A stretch of DNA of 32,273 bases, taken from DATEZO01 sp035255485 (lineage in GTDB: Bacteria; Pseudomonadota; Gammaproteobacteria; Burkholderiales; Burkholderiaceae_D). This document shows, one piece after another, positions 13,693 through 22,923 of this stretch. A model generated the notes under the pieces. The model saw only the letters and a list, made by a program, of their open reading frames with translations, was not told the DNA's origin and searched no databases. Positions within the stretch are counted from its first letter, which is position 1; the number at the start of each line of letters is the position of its first letter. The stretch is taken from NCBI GenBank assembly GCA_035255485.1, contig DATEZO010000187.1:1-32273 (forward strand). The letters are read 5' to 3'. The position numbers and the translations under genes were made by a program.

Positions 13693-15438
13693 CTACTTCC
13701 CCCAACTATCCTTCAATGTCACCACCCGATTAAACACCGGCTTCCCCGGCTTCGAATCGACGCGATCCGCCACAAAATACCCATGTCGCTCAAACTGGAA
13801 CTTATCGTCCGGCAGCGCATGCTTCATCCCCTGTTCCAGGTAAGCGGTAATCACTTCCTTGGAATTCGGGTTTAACGCCTGCTTGAAATCCTTGCTACCC
13901 GCATCCGGCTGCGGGTCGGTGAACAGGCGGTCGTACAGGCGTACTTCGGCTTCGAGTGCATGTGGCACGCTGACCCAGTGGATATTGCCCTTGACCTTGT
14001 AGTTGGCGCTGCCTGCGGTACCTGATTTGCTGTCGGCAAAATAGTTGCAGTGGATGGCGATAACCTTGCCGTCGGCATCCTTGTCGCAGCCGGTGCATTC
14101 GACGACGTAGCCGTAGCGCAGGCGCACCTTGTTGCCGGGGAAGAGGCGGAAATAGCCTTTGCTCGGCACTTCCATGAAGTCTTCCTGCTCGATCCACACT
14201 TCCTTCGTGATCGGAAAGGTGCGCATGCCACGTTCCGGGTGATGCGGGTGGAACGGCGAGCTGCATTCTTCCAATAGGTTTTCCGGGAAGTTGTCGATGA
14301 TGAGTTTCAGCGGACGCAGGACAGCCGTGGCGCGCGGCGCTTTCGGGTCGAGGTCTTCGCGCAGCGCACCCTCGAGTATCGCGTAGTCGGTCCAGCCGTC
14401 GGACTTGGTGGTGCCGGTGCGTTCGCAAAACAGTTGCAGCGCTTCGGGCGTGTAGCCGCGACGGCGGATGCCGACCAGCGTCGACATGCGCGGGTCGTCC
14501 CAGCCGTCGACGATGTTTTCTTCGACGAGCTGACGCAGCTTGCGCTTGCTGGTGACAACGTAAGTGACGTTGAGGCGCGCGAATTCGTATTGATGCGGCA
14601 GCGGTTTCTTGAAGAAGCCGCCTTCGGCCAAGCGCTCGAGCACCCAGTCGTAGAACGGGCGGTGATCCTGGAATTCGAGCGTGCAGATCGAGTGCGTGAC
14701 ATGCTCGATCGCGTCTTCGATCGGATGCGCAAAGTCGTACATTGGGTAGATGCACCAGTCGTCGCCGGTGCGGTGATGATGCGCGTGGCGGATGCGGTAG
14801 ATCGCCGGGTCGCGCATGTTCATGTTGGGCGAGGCCATGTCGATCTTTGCGCGCACGATGTGCTCGCCATCCTTGAATTCGCCGGCCTTCATGCGGCGGA
14901 ACAGGGCCAGCGATTCGGCGGCCGGGCGGTCGCGGTAGGGCGAGTTCTTGCCGGGTTCGTTGAAATTGCCGCGATGGGCGGCCATGTCTTCGGCGCTCTG
15001 GCTGTCGACATAGGCGTGGCCGGCCGTGATCAGGTATTCGGCCATCGCGTAGAACTGCGGGAAGTAGTCGCTGGCGAAATAGAGATGGTCGCCACCGCTT
15101 TCGTCTTGCCATTGGAAGCCGAGCCATTTGACGGCTTCGAGAATCGCGTCAACGTATTCCTGTTCTTCCTTGGTTGGATTGGTGTCGTCGAAGCGCATGT
15201 GGCAGCGGCCGGCGTAGTCGCGCGCGAGGCCGAAGTTAAGGCAGATCGATTTGGCATGGCCGATGTGCAGATAGCCGTTCGGCTCGGGCGGAAAGCGGGT
15301 GATGACGGTCGGTATCGGATGGCCGTTCGGGTCACTGCGGTTGGCGTAGATTCCGGTGGCATTATCGGTTTCGATGATGCTACGTAGAAAGTTCGATACA
15401 GGTGCCTCGGTATTGCTGTTTTTATGCTCTGTGCTCAT
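13693..15438 (-). CDS. glnS: Glutamine-tRNA ligase
   Basis: GlnRS charges tRNA-Gln with glutamine in the cytoplasm. The 581-residue protein has the class I signature HIGH at 58-61 within PPEPNGYLHIGHAKS, the GlnRS-specific FDDTNPTKEE block, and the KMSKS-equivalent VTSKRK at 295-300. The C-terminal anticodon-binding beta-barrels include the segment with EQEDFMEVPSKGYFRLFPG. Length fits bacterial GlnRS with a modest N-terminal extension (about 20 residues before FLRSIIETD). The ATG at 15438 has only a weak AGAGCC upstream. The gene appears to be monocistronic, flanked by its own terminator and a divergent small membrane-protein gene. A 20-residue run of cysteines and histidines around VVECTGCDKDADG gives a CxxC pair. 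Confidence 0.98.
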   Translation of the reverse strand: MSTEHKNSNTEAPVSNFLRSIIETDNATGIYANRSDPNGHPIPTVITRFPPEPNGYLHIGHAKSICLNFGLARDYAGRCHMRFDDTNPTKEEQEYVDAILEAVKWLGFQWQDESGGDHLYFASDYFPQFYAMAEYLITAGHAYVDSQSAEDMAAHRGNFNEPGKNSPYRDRPAAESLALFRRMKAGEFKDGEHIVRAKIDMASPNMNMRDPAIYRIRHAHHHRTGDDWCIYPMYDFAHPIEDAIEHVTHSICTLEFQDHRPFYDWVLERLAEGGFFKKPLPHQYEFARLNVTYVVTSKRKLRQLVEENIVDGWDDPRMSTLVGIRRRGYTPEALQLFCERTGTTKSDGWTDYAILEGALREDLDPKAPRATAVLRPLKLIIDNFPENLLEECSSPFHPHHPERGMRTFPITKEVWIEQEDFMEVPSKGYFRLFPGNKVRLRYGYVVECTGCDKDADGKVIAIHCNYFADSKSGTAGSANYKVKGNIHWVSVPHALEAEVRLYDRLFTDPQPDAGSKDFKQALNPNSKEVITAYLEQGMKHALPDDKFQFERHGYFVADRVDSKPGKPVFNRVVTLKDSWGK

Positions 15439-15656
15439 GGAAAGGCTCTGAAAATGCTATTGGGTATGGGTAGGGGCCATTTTACCGTAGCGGCTTGTAT
15501 TGATTGCCCGTTCTCGTTGCGCTTATTGTTTTGCACAGCATGCAAAAGTTGATTTTTCTCAGGATCTCATGCATCAAGGCTCGCTTAAAGTTTGGGAAAC
15601 GGGGTTGCTTCGATAAACGACCGTTTTTTCTGACACCGATACCGAAGGAGCGCTCC

Positions 15657-16052
15657 ATGATCGTCAAACGCGATGACTTGCTGGCTGCTGCGTCTGCCGG
15701 GGTACTGCATTATGCGGAAGTCGATTCCCTGCTGATTTTTCTGGCACAACGCGAGGCGAAAATGAATAAGGGCGTTACCATGCCAAGGGAACTATCGTAC
15801 TGGAAAGGTTCCCATGTAGTGCGTTATCTGGTCGGAGCCGTAGCAATTGGTTTGGCAATGCTGTTTGCAGTATTGTTCTTGCCAACCGTAAACGACCGGT
15901 TTGGAAAGGCCATGCTGCTGTGGTTCATGCTCTTGTATATATTGTACGCCGTCAGTATGGCGGCCTGGTTCAATATCCGGGGTGGCGCAATGATGGTCGG
16001 CTTGCTGATGATCATCGCGTTATTGCCGCTTGCAGCGTACGCACTGCAGTAG
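15657..16052 (+). CDS. Small membrane protein, three predicted TM segments
   Basis: The 131-residue protein has a cytoplasmic-looking N-terminus of about 55 residues (MIVKRDDLLAAASAGVLHY, a predicted helical pair). Three hydrophobic segments follow: VVRYLVGAVAIGLAMLFAV, MLLWFMLLYILYAVSMAAW and MMVGLLMIIALLPLAAYAL. The N-terminal part resembles the start of DUF2157-type membrane proteins, but the protein is much shorter and I do not claim the family. The ATG at 15657 is preceded by GAAGGAG with 6-base spacing, which decides the start over upstream in-frame codons. No partner gene is evident. Confidence 0.7.
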   Translation: MIVKRDDLLAAASAGVLHYAEVDSLLIFLAQREAKMNKGVTMPRELSYWKGSHVVRYLVGAVAIGLAMLFAVLFLPTVNDRFGKAMLLWFMLLYILYAVSMAAWFNIRGGAMMVGLLMIIALLPLAAYALQ

Positions 16053-16170
16053 GCAATATGGGTTCATGCAATCGCGCACTTTCCATGGTGATTCGTCCGA
16101 TTAATTACCAATGGCTATGTGCAATCGTTACCGCAAAGTGCCATGAACGCCGGTATGCGGCAGTCGTGTT

Positions 16171-17061
16171 TTATTGTGTCGCCTGCATTGCCAATTTGAA
16201 AAATGCGTCAACCAGCGGCGTTGCTCCATCGGTACGCCTGGCCAACATCAGCTTGCTCATTGCCGACGAATCCGACATCGATCGATAGCATACGCCTTTG
16301 ATCCGGATGCATTTGAACGATTCCGGCAGGATTGAAATGCCGCAGCCGGCGGCTACCAGTCCGATGATGGTGGCGGCCTCCCTTGCTTCCTGCGTGACTT
16401 TCGGTTCGAATCCGGCTTCCCTGCACAGTCGCAAGATTTGATGGTAGGTGCCGGTGCCTGCTTCACGCGAAAACATGACAAATGACTCATCGGTCAAGTC
16501 ATTGAACGCTACTGTGCCTTTCTTCGCCAGCCGATGGTTGGACGGCGCAATCAGTAATAGCGGATCATGCTGCAGTGTGGTCAGTGCAACAGTTTTCGGG
16601 ACTTCCGCTTCCGGTGGGCGCACGAATCCAAGATCCAATTTGCGCGCCGCAATTGCCTCTACCTGGCGCATGCTCGACATCTCATGCAGGAACAAGGTCA
16701 CCTTCGGGTATTGCTTGCGGTACATGTTGATTGCGTTCGGCAATACAGCGGTAAAAGGCGTTGACGAAGTAAAGCCGACACGCAGCTCGCCGGCTTCGCC
16801 GCGGTTCGCGCGGCGTGCAGTTTCCGCCGCTTCTGCCGATAGGGCAAGAATGCGCCGTGCATCAGCCAAAAATAACTTGCCTGCCTCGGTCAGCCGTACC
16901 CAGCGTCGCGAACGTTCCAGCAATTGCGCGCCGATTTCCTCTTCCAGTGCCTGGATTTGCTGGCTCAGTGGCGGCTGGCCGATATGCAGCCGCTCGGCTG
17001 CACGCGTGAAATGCAGCTCCTCGGCGACTGCCACGAAATAGCGCAGGTGGCGTAGTTCCAT
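16171..17061 (-). CDS. LysR-family transcriptional regulator (YnfL-like)
   Basis: This 296-residue regulator has the LysR helix-turn-helix at the N-terminus (MELRHLRYFVAVAEELHF, TRAAERLHIGQPPLSQQI, then the wing LLERSRRWVRLTEAG). A periplasmic-binding-protein-like effector domain follows from about residue 90. The N-terminal wording is that of the CatR/BenM branch. It is divergent from the MFS transporter gene across a 69-base gap containing a LysR-type palindrome. This is the same arrangement as ynfL/ynfM in E. coli, so it probably controls the exporter and itself. The inducer is unknown. Confidence 0.92.
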   Translation of the reverse strand: MELRHLRYFVAVAEELHFTRAAERLHIGQPPLSQQIQALEEEIGAQLLERSRRWVRLTEAGKLFLADARRILALSAEAAETARRANRGEAGELRVGFTSSTPFTAVLPNAINMYRKQYPKVTLFLHEMSSMRQVEAIAARKLDLGFVRPPEAEVPKTVALTTLQHDPLLLIAPSNHRLAKKGTVAFNDLTDESFVMFSREAGTGTYHQILRLCREAGFEPKVTQEAREAATIIGLVAAGCGISILPESFKCIRIKGVCYRSMSDSSAMSKLMLARRTDGATPLVDAFFKLAMQATQ

Positions 17062-17092
17062 TTTCTGTAATCGCTTTTAAATATAACAAAGC

Positions 17093-17112
17093 AGTCTAAT
17101 GTATATTGGACT
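17093..17112. promoter_or_regulatory. Candidate LysR operator between divergent genes
   Basis: AGTCTAA (17093-17099) and TTGGACT (17106-17112) form an inverted repeat with one mismatch and a 6-base AT-rich centre. It contains the T-N11-A form expected of LysR-type sites. It lies 31 bases from the regulator start and 18 bases before the transporter start, so it could act on both promoters. Confidence 0.5.
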
Positions 17113-17130
17113 GAATCAAACGACAATTCT

Positions 17131-18408
17131 ATGATGAGATCATTCTCGTTGATTCAGCAAGGGCCGATCTTGCACAATTCCGTTTCCCTTTCTCCCGCGC
17201 TTGACAGTGCAGCGCGGCATTTGCCGATCCGTGCCGGTACGCGGGAGTTTGCACATACCAATCGCGCGCTGTTTCTGGGCGGCTTTTCGACTTTTGCACT
17301 GTTGTATTGCGTGCAACCGCTGATGCCCTTGTTTTCAAGGGAATTTGCGCTGACGCCAATGCAAAGCAGCTGGACCCTGTCGGCCTCTACCGGAGCGTTG
17401 GCAATCTGCCTGCTGTTCGCCAGCGCCTTGTCGGACAGTATCGGGCGCAAGCGCTTGATGTGCTTTTCACTTTCTATCTCGGCATTGATGACAATTGCGT
17501 CGGCCCTGGTGCAGAGCTATCCGCAATTGCTGGTGATCCGTACCTTGCTCGGGATTGTGCTGGCAGGGTTGCCGGCCGTGGCGATGGCATACCTGGGCGA
17601 GGAAATTGAACCGTCATCGCTCGGCTACTCGATCGGGCTATATATTGGCGGTAGCGCATTCGGCGGCATGGTCGGGCGGGTCGCCACGTCGGTACTGAGC
17701 GATTTCCTGTCATGGCGTATCGCCTTTGCACTTATCGGTTTTGCCGGGTTGCTGGCGGCGCTTGAATTCTGGCGCAGTCTGCCGGCCTCGAAAAATTTCA
17801 GAAGCAGCAAGCTGAACCAGGGCAGTTTCGTCAACGGTATCCGCAGCCATTTCCGGGATGCCGGCCTGCCCTGGTTTTATTGCCTTGCGTTTTTGCTGAT
17901 GGGCTGCTTTGTCAGCTTGTACAACTACATGAGCTACCGCCTGCTGACGCCGCAATTCGACTTGAGCCAGAGCCAGGTGAGCGCGATTTTCATGATGTAT
18001 CTAATGGGTATTTTCAGTTCTGTCTGGATCGGCAAGCTTGCCGATCTCTTCGGGCGGCGCAGCGTTTTGTGGGCCGTAATTACGGTAATGCTGACAGGCC
18101 TGTTGCTGACGCTGTCGGACTTGCTGCCCTTGATTATTGCCGGCATCGCCTTGTTTACATTCGGTTTCTTCGGCGGACATTCTGTGGCCAGCAGCTGGGT
18201 TGGGCGGCGTGCGCAGCCGCCGCAGGCGCTGGCATCGGCGCTTTATCTTTTTTTCTATTACCTTGGATCGAGCCTGCTCGGCTCTTTTTCCGGCATCATG
18301 TGGCAACATTACGGTTGGGGCGGCGTGGTGGCGACGCTTGCGGTTTGCTTGATGCTGTCACTGGGAGTTGCGATTCGCCTGCGCGGATTGCCGCCTGTCA
18401 CGCATTGA
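17131..18408 (+). CDS. MFS transporter, YnfM family
   Basis: The 425-residue inner-membrane protein has 12 predicted membrane segments and closely follows the layout of E. coli YnfM. Shared features are FALLYCVQPLMPLFSREF in TM1, the SDSIGRKRLM loop between TM2 and TM3 (the MFS motif A), YLGEEIEPSSLGYSIGLYIG, a second motif in KLADLFGRRSV, and the SVASSWVGRRAQ and YLFFYYLGSS segments. YnfM-like proteins are proton-driven exporters related to arabinose and drug efflux carriers, and the substrate here is unknown. The N-terminus before TM1 is about 45 residues, longer than needed, and the ATG-ATG start at 17131 lacks a Shine-Dalgarno sequence, so an internal start is possible. Regulation by the divergent LysR protein is likely. 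Confidence 0.92.
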   Translation: MMRSFSLIQQGPILHNSVSLSPALDSAARHLPIRAGTREFAHTNRALFLGGFSTFALLYCVQPLMPLFSREFALTPMQSSWTLSASTGALAICLLFASALSDSIGRKRLMCFSLSISALMTIASALVQSYPQLLVIRTLLGIVLAGLPAVAMAYLGEEIEPSSLGYSIGLYIGGSAFGGMVGRVATSVLSDFLSWRIAFALIGFAGLLAALEFWRSLPASKNFRSSKLNQGSFVNGIRSHFRDAGLPWFYCLAFLLMGCFVSLYNYMSYRLLTPQFDLSQSQVSAIFMMYLMGIFSSVWIGKLADLFGRRSVLWAVITVMLTGLLLTLSDLLPLIIAGIALFTFGFFGGHSVASSWVGRRAQPPQALASALYLFFYYLGSSLLGSFSGIMWQHYGWGGVVATLAVCLMLSLGVAIRLRGLPPVTH

Positions 18409-18426
18409 TTGCGATGAGCAGAGGGT

Positions 18427-19218
18427 TTACATCTGCTTGAACAGATGTGCAAATACACGGCTGACCGGCAGGGTTTCGGCTCGGTCACGCAATTTGATCG
18501 ACAGTTTGCCGGACTCGTCACGCATAGCGACCTGGATACGATTTACGCTAACAACGAGACTGCGATGGATCTGCCAGAACTGGCTGGCATCGAGCTGCGG
18601 CAGCAGTTCCTTCAGGCTGGTGCGGATCAGGGACTCGGAATCCGATGCAATCACGTTCACGTACTTGTCACTGGCTTCGAAATAGATTACATCGCTGATC
18701 GGAATCAGCCGGATCTGATTACCGCTGGCTGCGCGTATCACCGTCAGACGCTCGGCTGCTGCTGGCACGCCCGGCAGCAGCGTGCGCAACCGGGCCAGCG
18801 CGCGTTCCAGCTCACCGCCGCGCTCGGTGTCTTTCGCCAGCTGTGCCTTCAGCCGCCCGACTGTTTTTGACAGACGTTCGTCGTTGAACGGCTTGAGCAC
18901 ATAATCGGCTGCTGCCTGTTCGAACGCTTGCAGCGCGAACTGGTCGTAGGCGGTTACGAACACGATCAGCGGAAAGGGAGTATCTTCGGGCCATTCGCCT
19001 GCCAGTTCATGCGCTGCCTCCAGTCCGGTCTTGCCTGGCATCTTGATATCGAAGAACAGGATGTCCGGGCGCTGCGCCAATGCTTCCTGCACTGCGGTAA
19101 AGCCATTGTCGGCCACCGCGCCGATTTGCAATTCCGGCCATAGCCGTTGCAGCGCCTGCACCAGGGAATATGCCAGAACCGGCTCGTCTTCAGCCACGAT
19201 TGCGCGAGGATTTGTCAT
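18427..19218 (-). CDS. LytTR-family response regulator
   Basis: This 263-residue response regulator has an N-terminal receiver domain (acidic pair Glu10-Asp11, phospho-acceptor Asp57 in FFDIKMPG, switch Thr/Lys region in IVFVTAYD and YVLKPF). A linker follows, then a C-terminal LytTR DNA-binding domain from about residue 160 (IRLIPISDVIYFEASDKYVN, FWQIHRSLVVSVNRI). Such proteins bind direct repeats upstream of target genes when phosphorylated. Its start overlaps the stop of the sensor kinase gene by 4 bases (ATGA), which indicates translational coupling in a two-gene operon. Targets are not obvious in the window. The gene converges on the MFS gene with an 18-base gap. Confidence 0.95.
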   Translation of the reverse strand: MTNPRAIVAEDEPVLAYSLVQALQRLWPELQIGAVADNGFTAVQEALAQRPDILFFDIKMPGKTGLEAAHELAGEWPEDTPFPLIVFVTAYDQFALQAFEQAAADYVLKPFNDERLSKTVGRLKAQLAKDTERGGELERALARLRTLLPGVPAAAERLTVIRAASGNQIRLIPISDVIYFEASDKYVNVIASDSESLIRTSLKELLPQLDASQFWQIHRSLVVSVNRIQVAMRDESGKLSIKLRDRAETLPVSRVFAHLFKQM

Positions 19219-20312
19219 GATGATAGCGGGATGATGATGCGGGCGATGGCGCCGCAGGGTGCGTTGGGAATCAGAGTAAACCAGGCCTGTTCGCCATACA
19301 ACGCCTGCAGGCGTTTGCGAACGTTCGTCAAGCCGACATGCGTGCCGGCAGTCATGTTATTTTTGGTTCCAGCCAGCCCAAGCCCGGTATCGGTGACTGT
19401 CAACAGCAACATGTCGTTTTCTTCCCGCACAGCGACATCGACGCATCCGCCTTCGAGCTTCGGCTCCAGTCCGTGCCTGATTGCATTTTCGATCAGCGGC
19501 TGCAACAGCATCGGTGGAATCGGCCTGTTGTGCAGCGCGTCAGGCAATTGCAGTGTGTACGACAAGCGCCGTCCCATGCGTACCGACATCAGGCCGAGGT
19601 AGGCATCCATAAGAGAAAACTCATGCATGAGTGTGGTGCGCTCGGTGCGCGACGAAGACAGTGTCGCCCGCAAATACTCGATCAGCTGGTCGAGCATATG
19701 TTGCGCGCGCGCGGGATCAAGTGTAATCAGCCCTTGCAGGTTGGCCAATGTGTTGAACAGCATATGCGGTTCGATCTGCGCTTGCAGAAGTTGCAGTTGT
19801 GCCTGCATGGCTTCTTTTTCGATGGATGCGGCACGCGCCTTTTGTGATTCTGCTTCGACGCGCAGGCGTTGCAGCCGCATGCGATTTCGGAACATGAAAC
19901 TGATGAAGATGCATACCAGGATGGTAAGGATAAGCAGGCCGGTTGAATTTTGCGCTCGAACCGCCTCGATATTTTCTGGTGGGATACCGAGGATACGACT
20001 GGCAGCCGCATTGCCGAGGTATTGAGCACTCGGTATACCTACGAGCCAGATGCCGGAAATGATGGCAAGCCTTGGCAGCTTTTCGGCTCCCCAGAACATT
20101 AGTCGCGTGCCGTCGATGAATATAACCGAGAGCCATCCTATGCACATGGAAATCACGAGATTTGCCCGGAAGCTGCTGCCGATATGCATCAGGTAGGTAA
20201 GGATAACGGCGATGATGACATTCAGGACGGTGATCAGTGCAAAGTTGATCAGGAACTCGCGTATCCGAGAATTTGCTCGAAACATGTCAGGTAATGCAGA
20301 ATATGTTTTCAC
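19215..20312 (-). CDS. LytS/YehU-type sensor histidine kinase
   Basis: The 365-residue protein has four predicted membrane segments in the first 140 residues, a coiled-coil linker (about 145-178), and a His_kinase (PF06580-type) domain. The phospho-acceptor is His183 in QIEPHMLFNTLANLQG, the N-box is LIENAIRHG at about 273-281, and the ATP-lid G-box is DTGLGL at 308-313. It senses a signal in or near the inner membrane and phosphorylates the LytTR regulator encoded just downstream. The membrane part is short, without a large sensor domain, so an intramembrane stimulus is possible. The start is a GTG at 20312 with poor ribosome binding; ATG 20285 is an alternative. The 286-base gap upstream, to the CoA-transferase gene, should hold the promoter. 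Confidence 0.93.
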   Translation of the reverse strand: MKTYSALPDMFRANSRIREFLINFALITVLNVIIAVILTYLMHIGSSFRANLVISMCIGWLSVIFIDGTRLMFWGAEKLPRLAIISGIWLVGIPSAQYLGNAAASRILGIPPENIEAVRAQNSTGLLILTILVCIFISFMFRNRMRLQRLRVEAESQKARAASIEKEAMQAQLQLLQAQIEPHMLFNTLANLQGLITLDPARAQHMLDQLIEYLRATLSSSRTERTTLMHEFSLMDAYLGLMSVRMGRRLSYTLQLPDALHNRPIPPMLLQPLIENAIRHGLEPKLEGGCVDVAVREENDMLLLTVTDTGLGLAGTKNNMTAGTHVGLTNVRKRLQALYGEQAWFTLIPNAPCGAIARIIIPLSS

Positions 20313-20598
20313 AGTGGCGCTTGTTTTCCGGGTCAGGTAACGTTTTTGATGGTTCGCGCTTTGTCAGCCGGGCTATTTGCTCTTGGAAAGAATCGTTTCG
20401 CCATCACGAAATATTATCGTGGCGGAATCCACTCGATAATAGCGGCATGCGACGAAACCCCTGTTTCATGGAGTGGGCTGTGCCAGGCACGCACGCCAAT
20501 AGCCGATAGCGTGTCGATTCATCCCGGAAATGCAAGTTTTTGAAAACATTGCAGGGTTGCGCGCAGCGTTTGGAATAGCTGCTGTTTGCGCAGCCGCC

Positions 20599-21837
20599 TT
20601 ACAAGACTCCCTTGTTCCGCAATATTGCAATCCGTTGCGGATCGTATCCCAGCAAATCACGCAGTATCTCGTCTGTATGCTGACCAAGCAGCGGCGGCGG
20701 CATGTCATGGCGCGCCGGCGTGGCCGATAGTTTCATCGGACTGGCCACCAGATCGACCTTGCCGGCGGTCGGATGCGGAGTGTCGATGCGCATACCGCGC
20801 GCGACGACTTGCGGATTGGCAAATACCTCGTCGAGCTTGTTGATCGGCCCGCACGGCACGCCGGCCGCTTCCAGCAACGTGATCCATTCCTGCCTGGTCC
20901 TGGTCATGACCATCTCAGTCAGGATCGGCGCCAGGATGTCGCGATGCTTGACGCGCATCGGATTAGTCGCGAAACGCTCATCGCTGGCCAGTTCCGGCCG
21001 GCCGCCGATTTCGCAGAATCGACGGTACTGGCTGTCATTACCGACCGCCACGATGATGTGACCATCCGCGGTGGCGAAAGTCTGGTACGGCACGATGTTG
21101 GGATGCGCATTGCCCCAGCGCTTGGGCGGCGTGCCGCTAGCGAGGTAGTTGGCGCCCATGTTGGCCAGCATCGCAACCTGCACGTCGAGCAGCGCCATGT
21201 CGATGTACTGGCCTTCGCCGCTGCGGTCGCGGTGGGTCAGCGCGGCCATCACCGCGATGGTGGCGTACATGCCGGTCATCAGGTCGGCCATCGCCACGCC
21301 GGCCTTTTGCGGTCCGCCGCCCGGCAGATCGTCGCGTTCGCCGGTGACCGACATGAAGCCGCCCATACCCTGGATGATGAAATCGTAACCGGCGCGCTGC
21401 GCATACGGGCCGTCCTGGCCAAAACCGGTGATCGAGCAATAGATCAGATCCGGCTTCACCCGCCGCAGCGATTCGTAGTCGAGGCCGTATTTCTTCAACT
21501 GGCCGACCTTGTAGTTTTCCAGCACGACGTCCGACTGCCGCGCCAGCTCGCGCACGATCGCCTGTCCTTCCGCTGTCGCGATATCGAGCGTGAGCGAACG
21601 CTTGCCGCGGTTGGCGCACAGATAGTACGCCGCTTCGCCGGTGTCGCGGCCTTCTGCATCCTTCAGATAGGGCGGCCCCCAGGCACGGGTATCGTCGCCT
21701 GCGCCGGGGCGCTCGATCTTGATGACATCGGCGCCGATGTCGGCCAGGTTTTGTGCACACCATGGCCCTGCCAGTACGCGCGTCAAATCCAGTATGCGAA
21801 CATGCCCCAGCGCTTTTTTCAATGGCGGATTGTTCAT
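20599..21837 (-). CDS. CaiB/BaiF-family CoA-transferase
   Basis: This 412-residue class III CoA-transferase moves CoA between carboxylic acids through an aspartyl-CoA intermediate. It begins with the family block RILDLTRVLAGPWCAQNLADIGADVIKIE (seen as two adjoining parts), followed by CANRGKRSLTLD, the CSITGFGQDGPYAQRAGYD segment and the catalytic Asp185 in VAMADLMTGMYA. A glycine-rich loop (LPGGGPQKAG) precedes it. In related betaproteobacteria enzymes of this subtype sit beside glutaryl-CoA dehydrogenase and act on glutarate, but no such gene is adjacent here, so the acid substrate is open. The ATG at 21837 has a weak GTGAG upstream. It is transcribed alone on the minus strand, with no clear terminator seen. 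Confidence 0.93.
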   Translation of the reverse strand: MNNPPLKKALGHVRILDLTRVLAGPWCAQNLADIGADVIKIERPGAGDDTRAWGPPYLKDAEGRDTGEAAYYLCANRGKRSLTLDIATAEGQAIVRELARQSDVVLENYKVGQLKKYGLDYESLRRVKPDLIYCSITGFGQDGPYAQRAGYDFIIQGMGGFMSVTGERDDLPGGGPQKAGVAMADLMTGMYATIAVMAALTHRDRSGEGQYIDMALLDVQVAMLANMGANYLASGTPPKRWGNAHPNIVPYQTFATADGHIIVAVGNDSQYRRFCEIGGRPELASDERFATNPMRVKHRDILAPILTEMVMTRTRQEWITLLEAAGVPCGPINKLDEVFANPQVVARGMRIDTPHPTAGKVDLVASPMKLSATPARHDMPPPLLGQHTDEILRDLLGYDPQRIAILRNKGVL

Positions 21838-22040
21838 GTTTGAAGTTTTCTCACATCAGGAAACAGCATAAATCAAAGCGCCGGCTTGCGCTGGCGCACT
21901 CATGGATATTCTCTGCATTGGGGCATCACATTACCTCATCGCATTGTGCAGCATTACAATCGCCAACTTGCGGAAATTGATGAGCATGTTTGGCGTTACA
22001 CTACTTGGCTACTCCACGCGGTAACTATTCTCCCTGTCTT

Positions 22041-22805
22041 ATGTGGCCATATCCGAAAATTGTTGCACATCGCGGTGCCGGAATCATTGCTCCGGAAAAT
22101 ACATTGGCCGCGATACGTTGCGGACTGGCATACGGATTTCACGCAGTTGAGTTCGACGTAGCACTGGCACAAGATGGCGCGCCGGTATTGATGCATGATC
22201 TGCATTTCGGTCGTACGGTGGCAGGCACTGGCATTGTGTCGGATTTTACGGCACAGACCTTGGCAACCATGGATGCGGGAGCATGGTTTGGTGCGCAATT
22301 TGCGGGTGAACCGGTACCTGCGTACGTGCAGGTGGCAGATTTTTGCAAGTCGCATCGCATCTGGATGAACGTGGAAATCAAGCCTGCGGTCGGTCATGAG
22401 GAGCAGACAGGTCGCACGGTAGCCGAGATGACGGGACAATTATTCGCTCAGGAGCTTGCCGTGCATCTTCCGGGCGTGAATGATGTCTTTCTCCCATTGT
22501 TTTCCTCATTTTCACTGGACGCGTTACTTGCGGCAAAAAAGGCCGTGCCGGAGATTCCTCGTGGTTATCTGGTGGATGCTATTCCATCCGATTGGCGTGC
22601 GCGTCTTGACAGGATTGGGGCAACGGCACTACATGTCAATCATAAGAACCTTTCCGCACAGCAGGTGAATGAAGTGAAGCAGGCTGGGTTCGGCTTGTTT
22701 TGTTATACCGTTAACGATCCTCAACGTGCGCATGAGATATTGTCCTGGGGCGTCGATGCATTCTGTACCGATCGGATTGATCTGATTGGCCCCGATTTCG
22801 CCTGA
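22041..22805 (+). CDS. ugpQ: Glycerophosphodiester phosphodiesterase
   Basis: A 254-residue cytoplasmic enzyme that hydrolyses glycerophosphodiesters to sn-glycerol 3-phosphate and an alcohol. The conserved active-site pieces are in order: His10-Arg11-Gly12, PENT with Glu19, EFDV with Glu37 and Asp39, HD at 52-53, and NVEIKP with the metal-binding Glu. The C-terminus carries CYTVNDPQRA and GVDAFCTD, as in UgpQ. The start at ATG 22041 gives MWPYPKIVAHRG, matching the length of E. coli UgpQ (247). Upstream in-frame codons add an unrelated leader. There is no ugpBAEC transporter next to it, so it probably acts on internally generated or separately imported substrates. Confidence 0.92.
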   Translation: MWPYPKIVAHRGAGIIAPENTLAAIRCGLAYGFHAVEFDVALAQDGAPVLMHDLHFGRTVAGTGIVSDFTAQTLATMDAGAWFGAQFAGEPVPAYVQVADFCKSHRIWMNVEIKPAVGHEEQTGRTVAEMTGQLFAQELAVHLPGVNDVFLPLFSSFSLDALLAAKKAVPEIPRGYLVDAIPSDWRARLDRIGATALHVNHKNLSAQQVNEVKQAGFGLFCYTVNDPQRAHEILSWGVDAFCTDRIDLIGPDFA

Positions 22806-22923
22806 GCGCCGTTACTTTTCGTTACAAGCGTTACAGGTTGTGTGTCACTGGATTTGTTGTCGTTGCGTTTAAGGTTGCATGGGTGGCCATGCGCCCATGT
22901 CCGATAACCTGAAAGGAATGATG

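Noticed and set aside
14434..15387. A 317-codon plus-strand frame opposite glnS
   Set aside because: It is antisense to glnS and its Val/Ala/Arg-rich composition is that of a shadow frame in a GC-biased gene.
20773..21843. A 356-codon plus-strand frame opposite the CoA-transferase
   Set aside because: Fully antisense to a clearly recognised enzyme with all its motifs; His/Asp/Arg-rich shadow composition.
21882..21898. GC-rich near-palindrome upstream of the CoA-transferase as a terminator
   Set aside because: No T-run on either side and an imperfect stem; no gene ends there.
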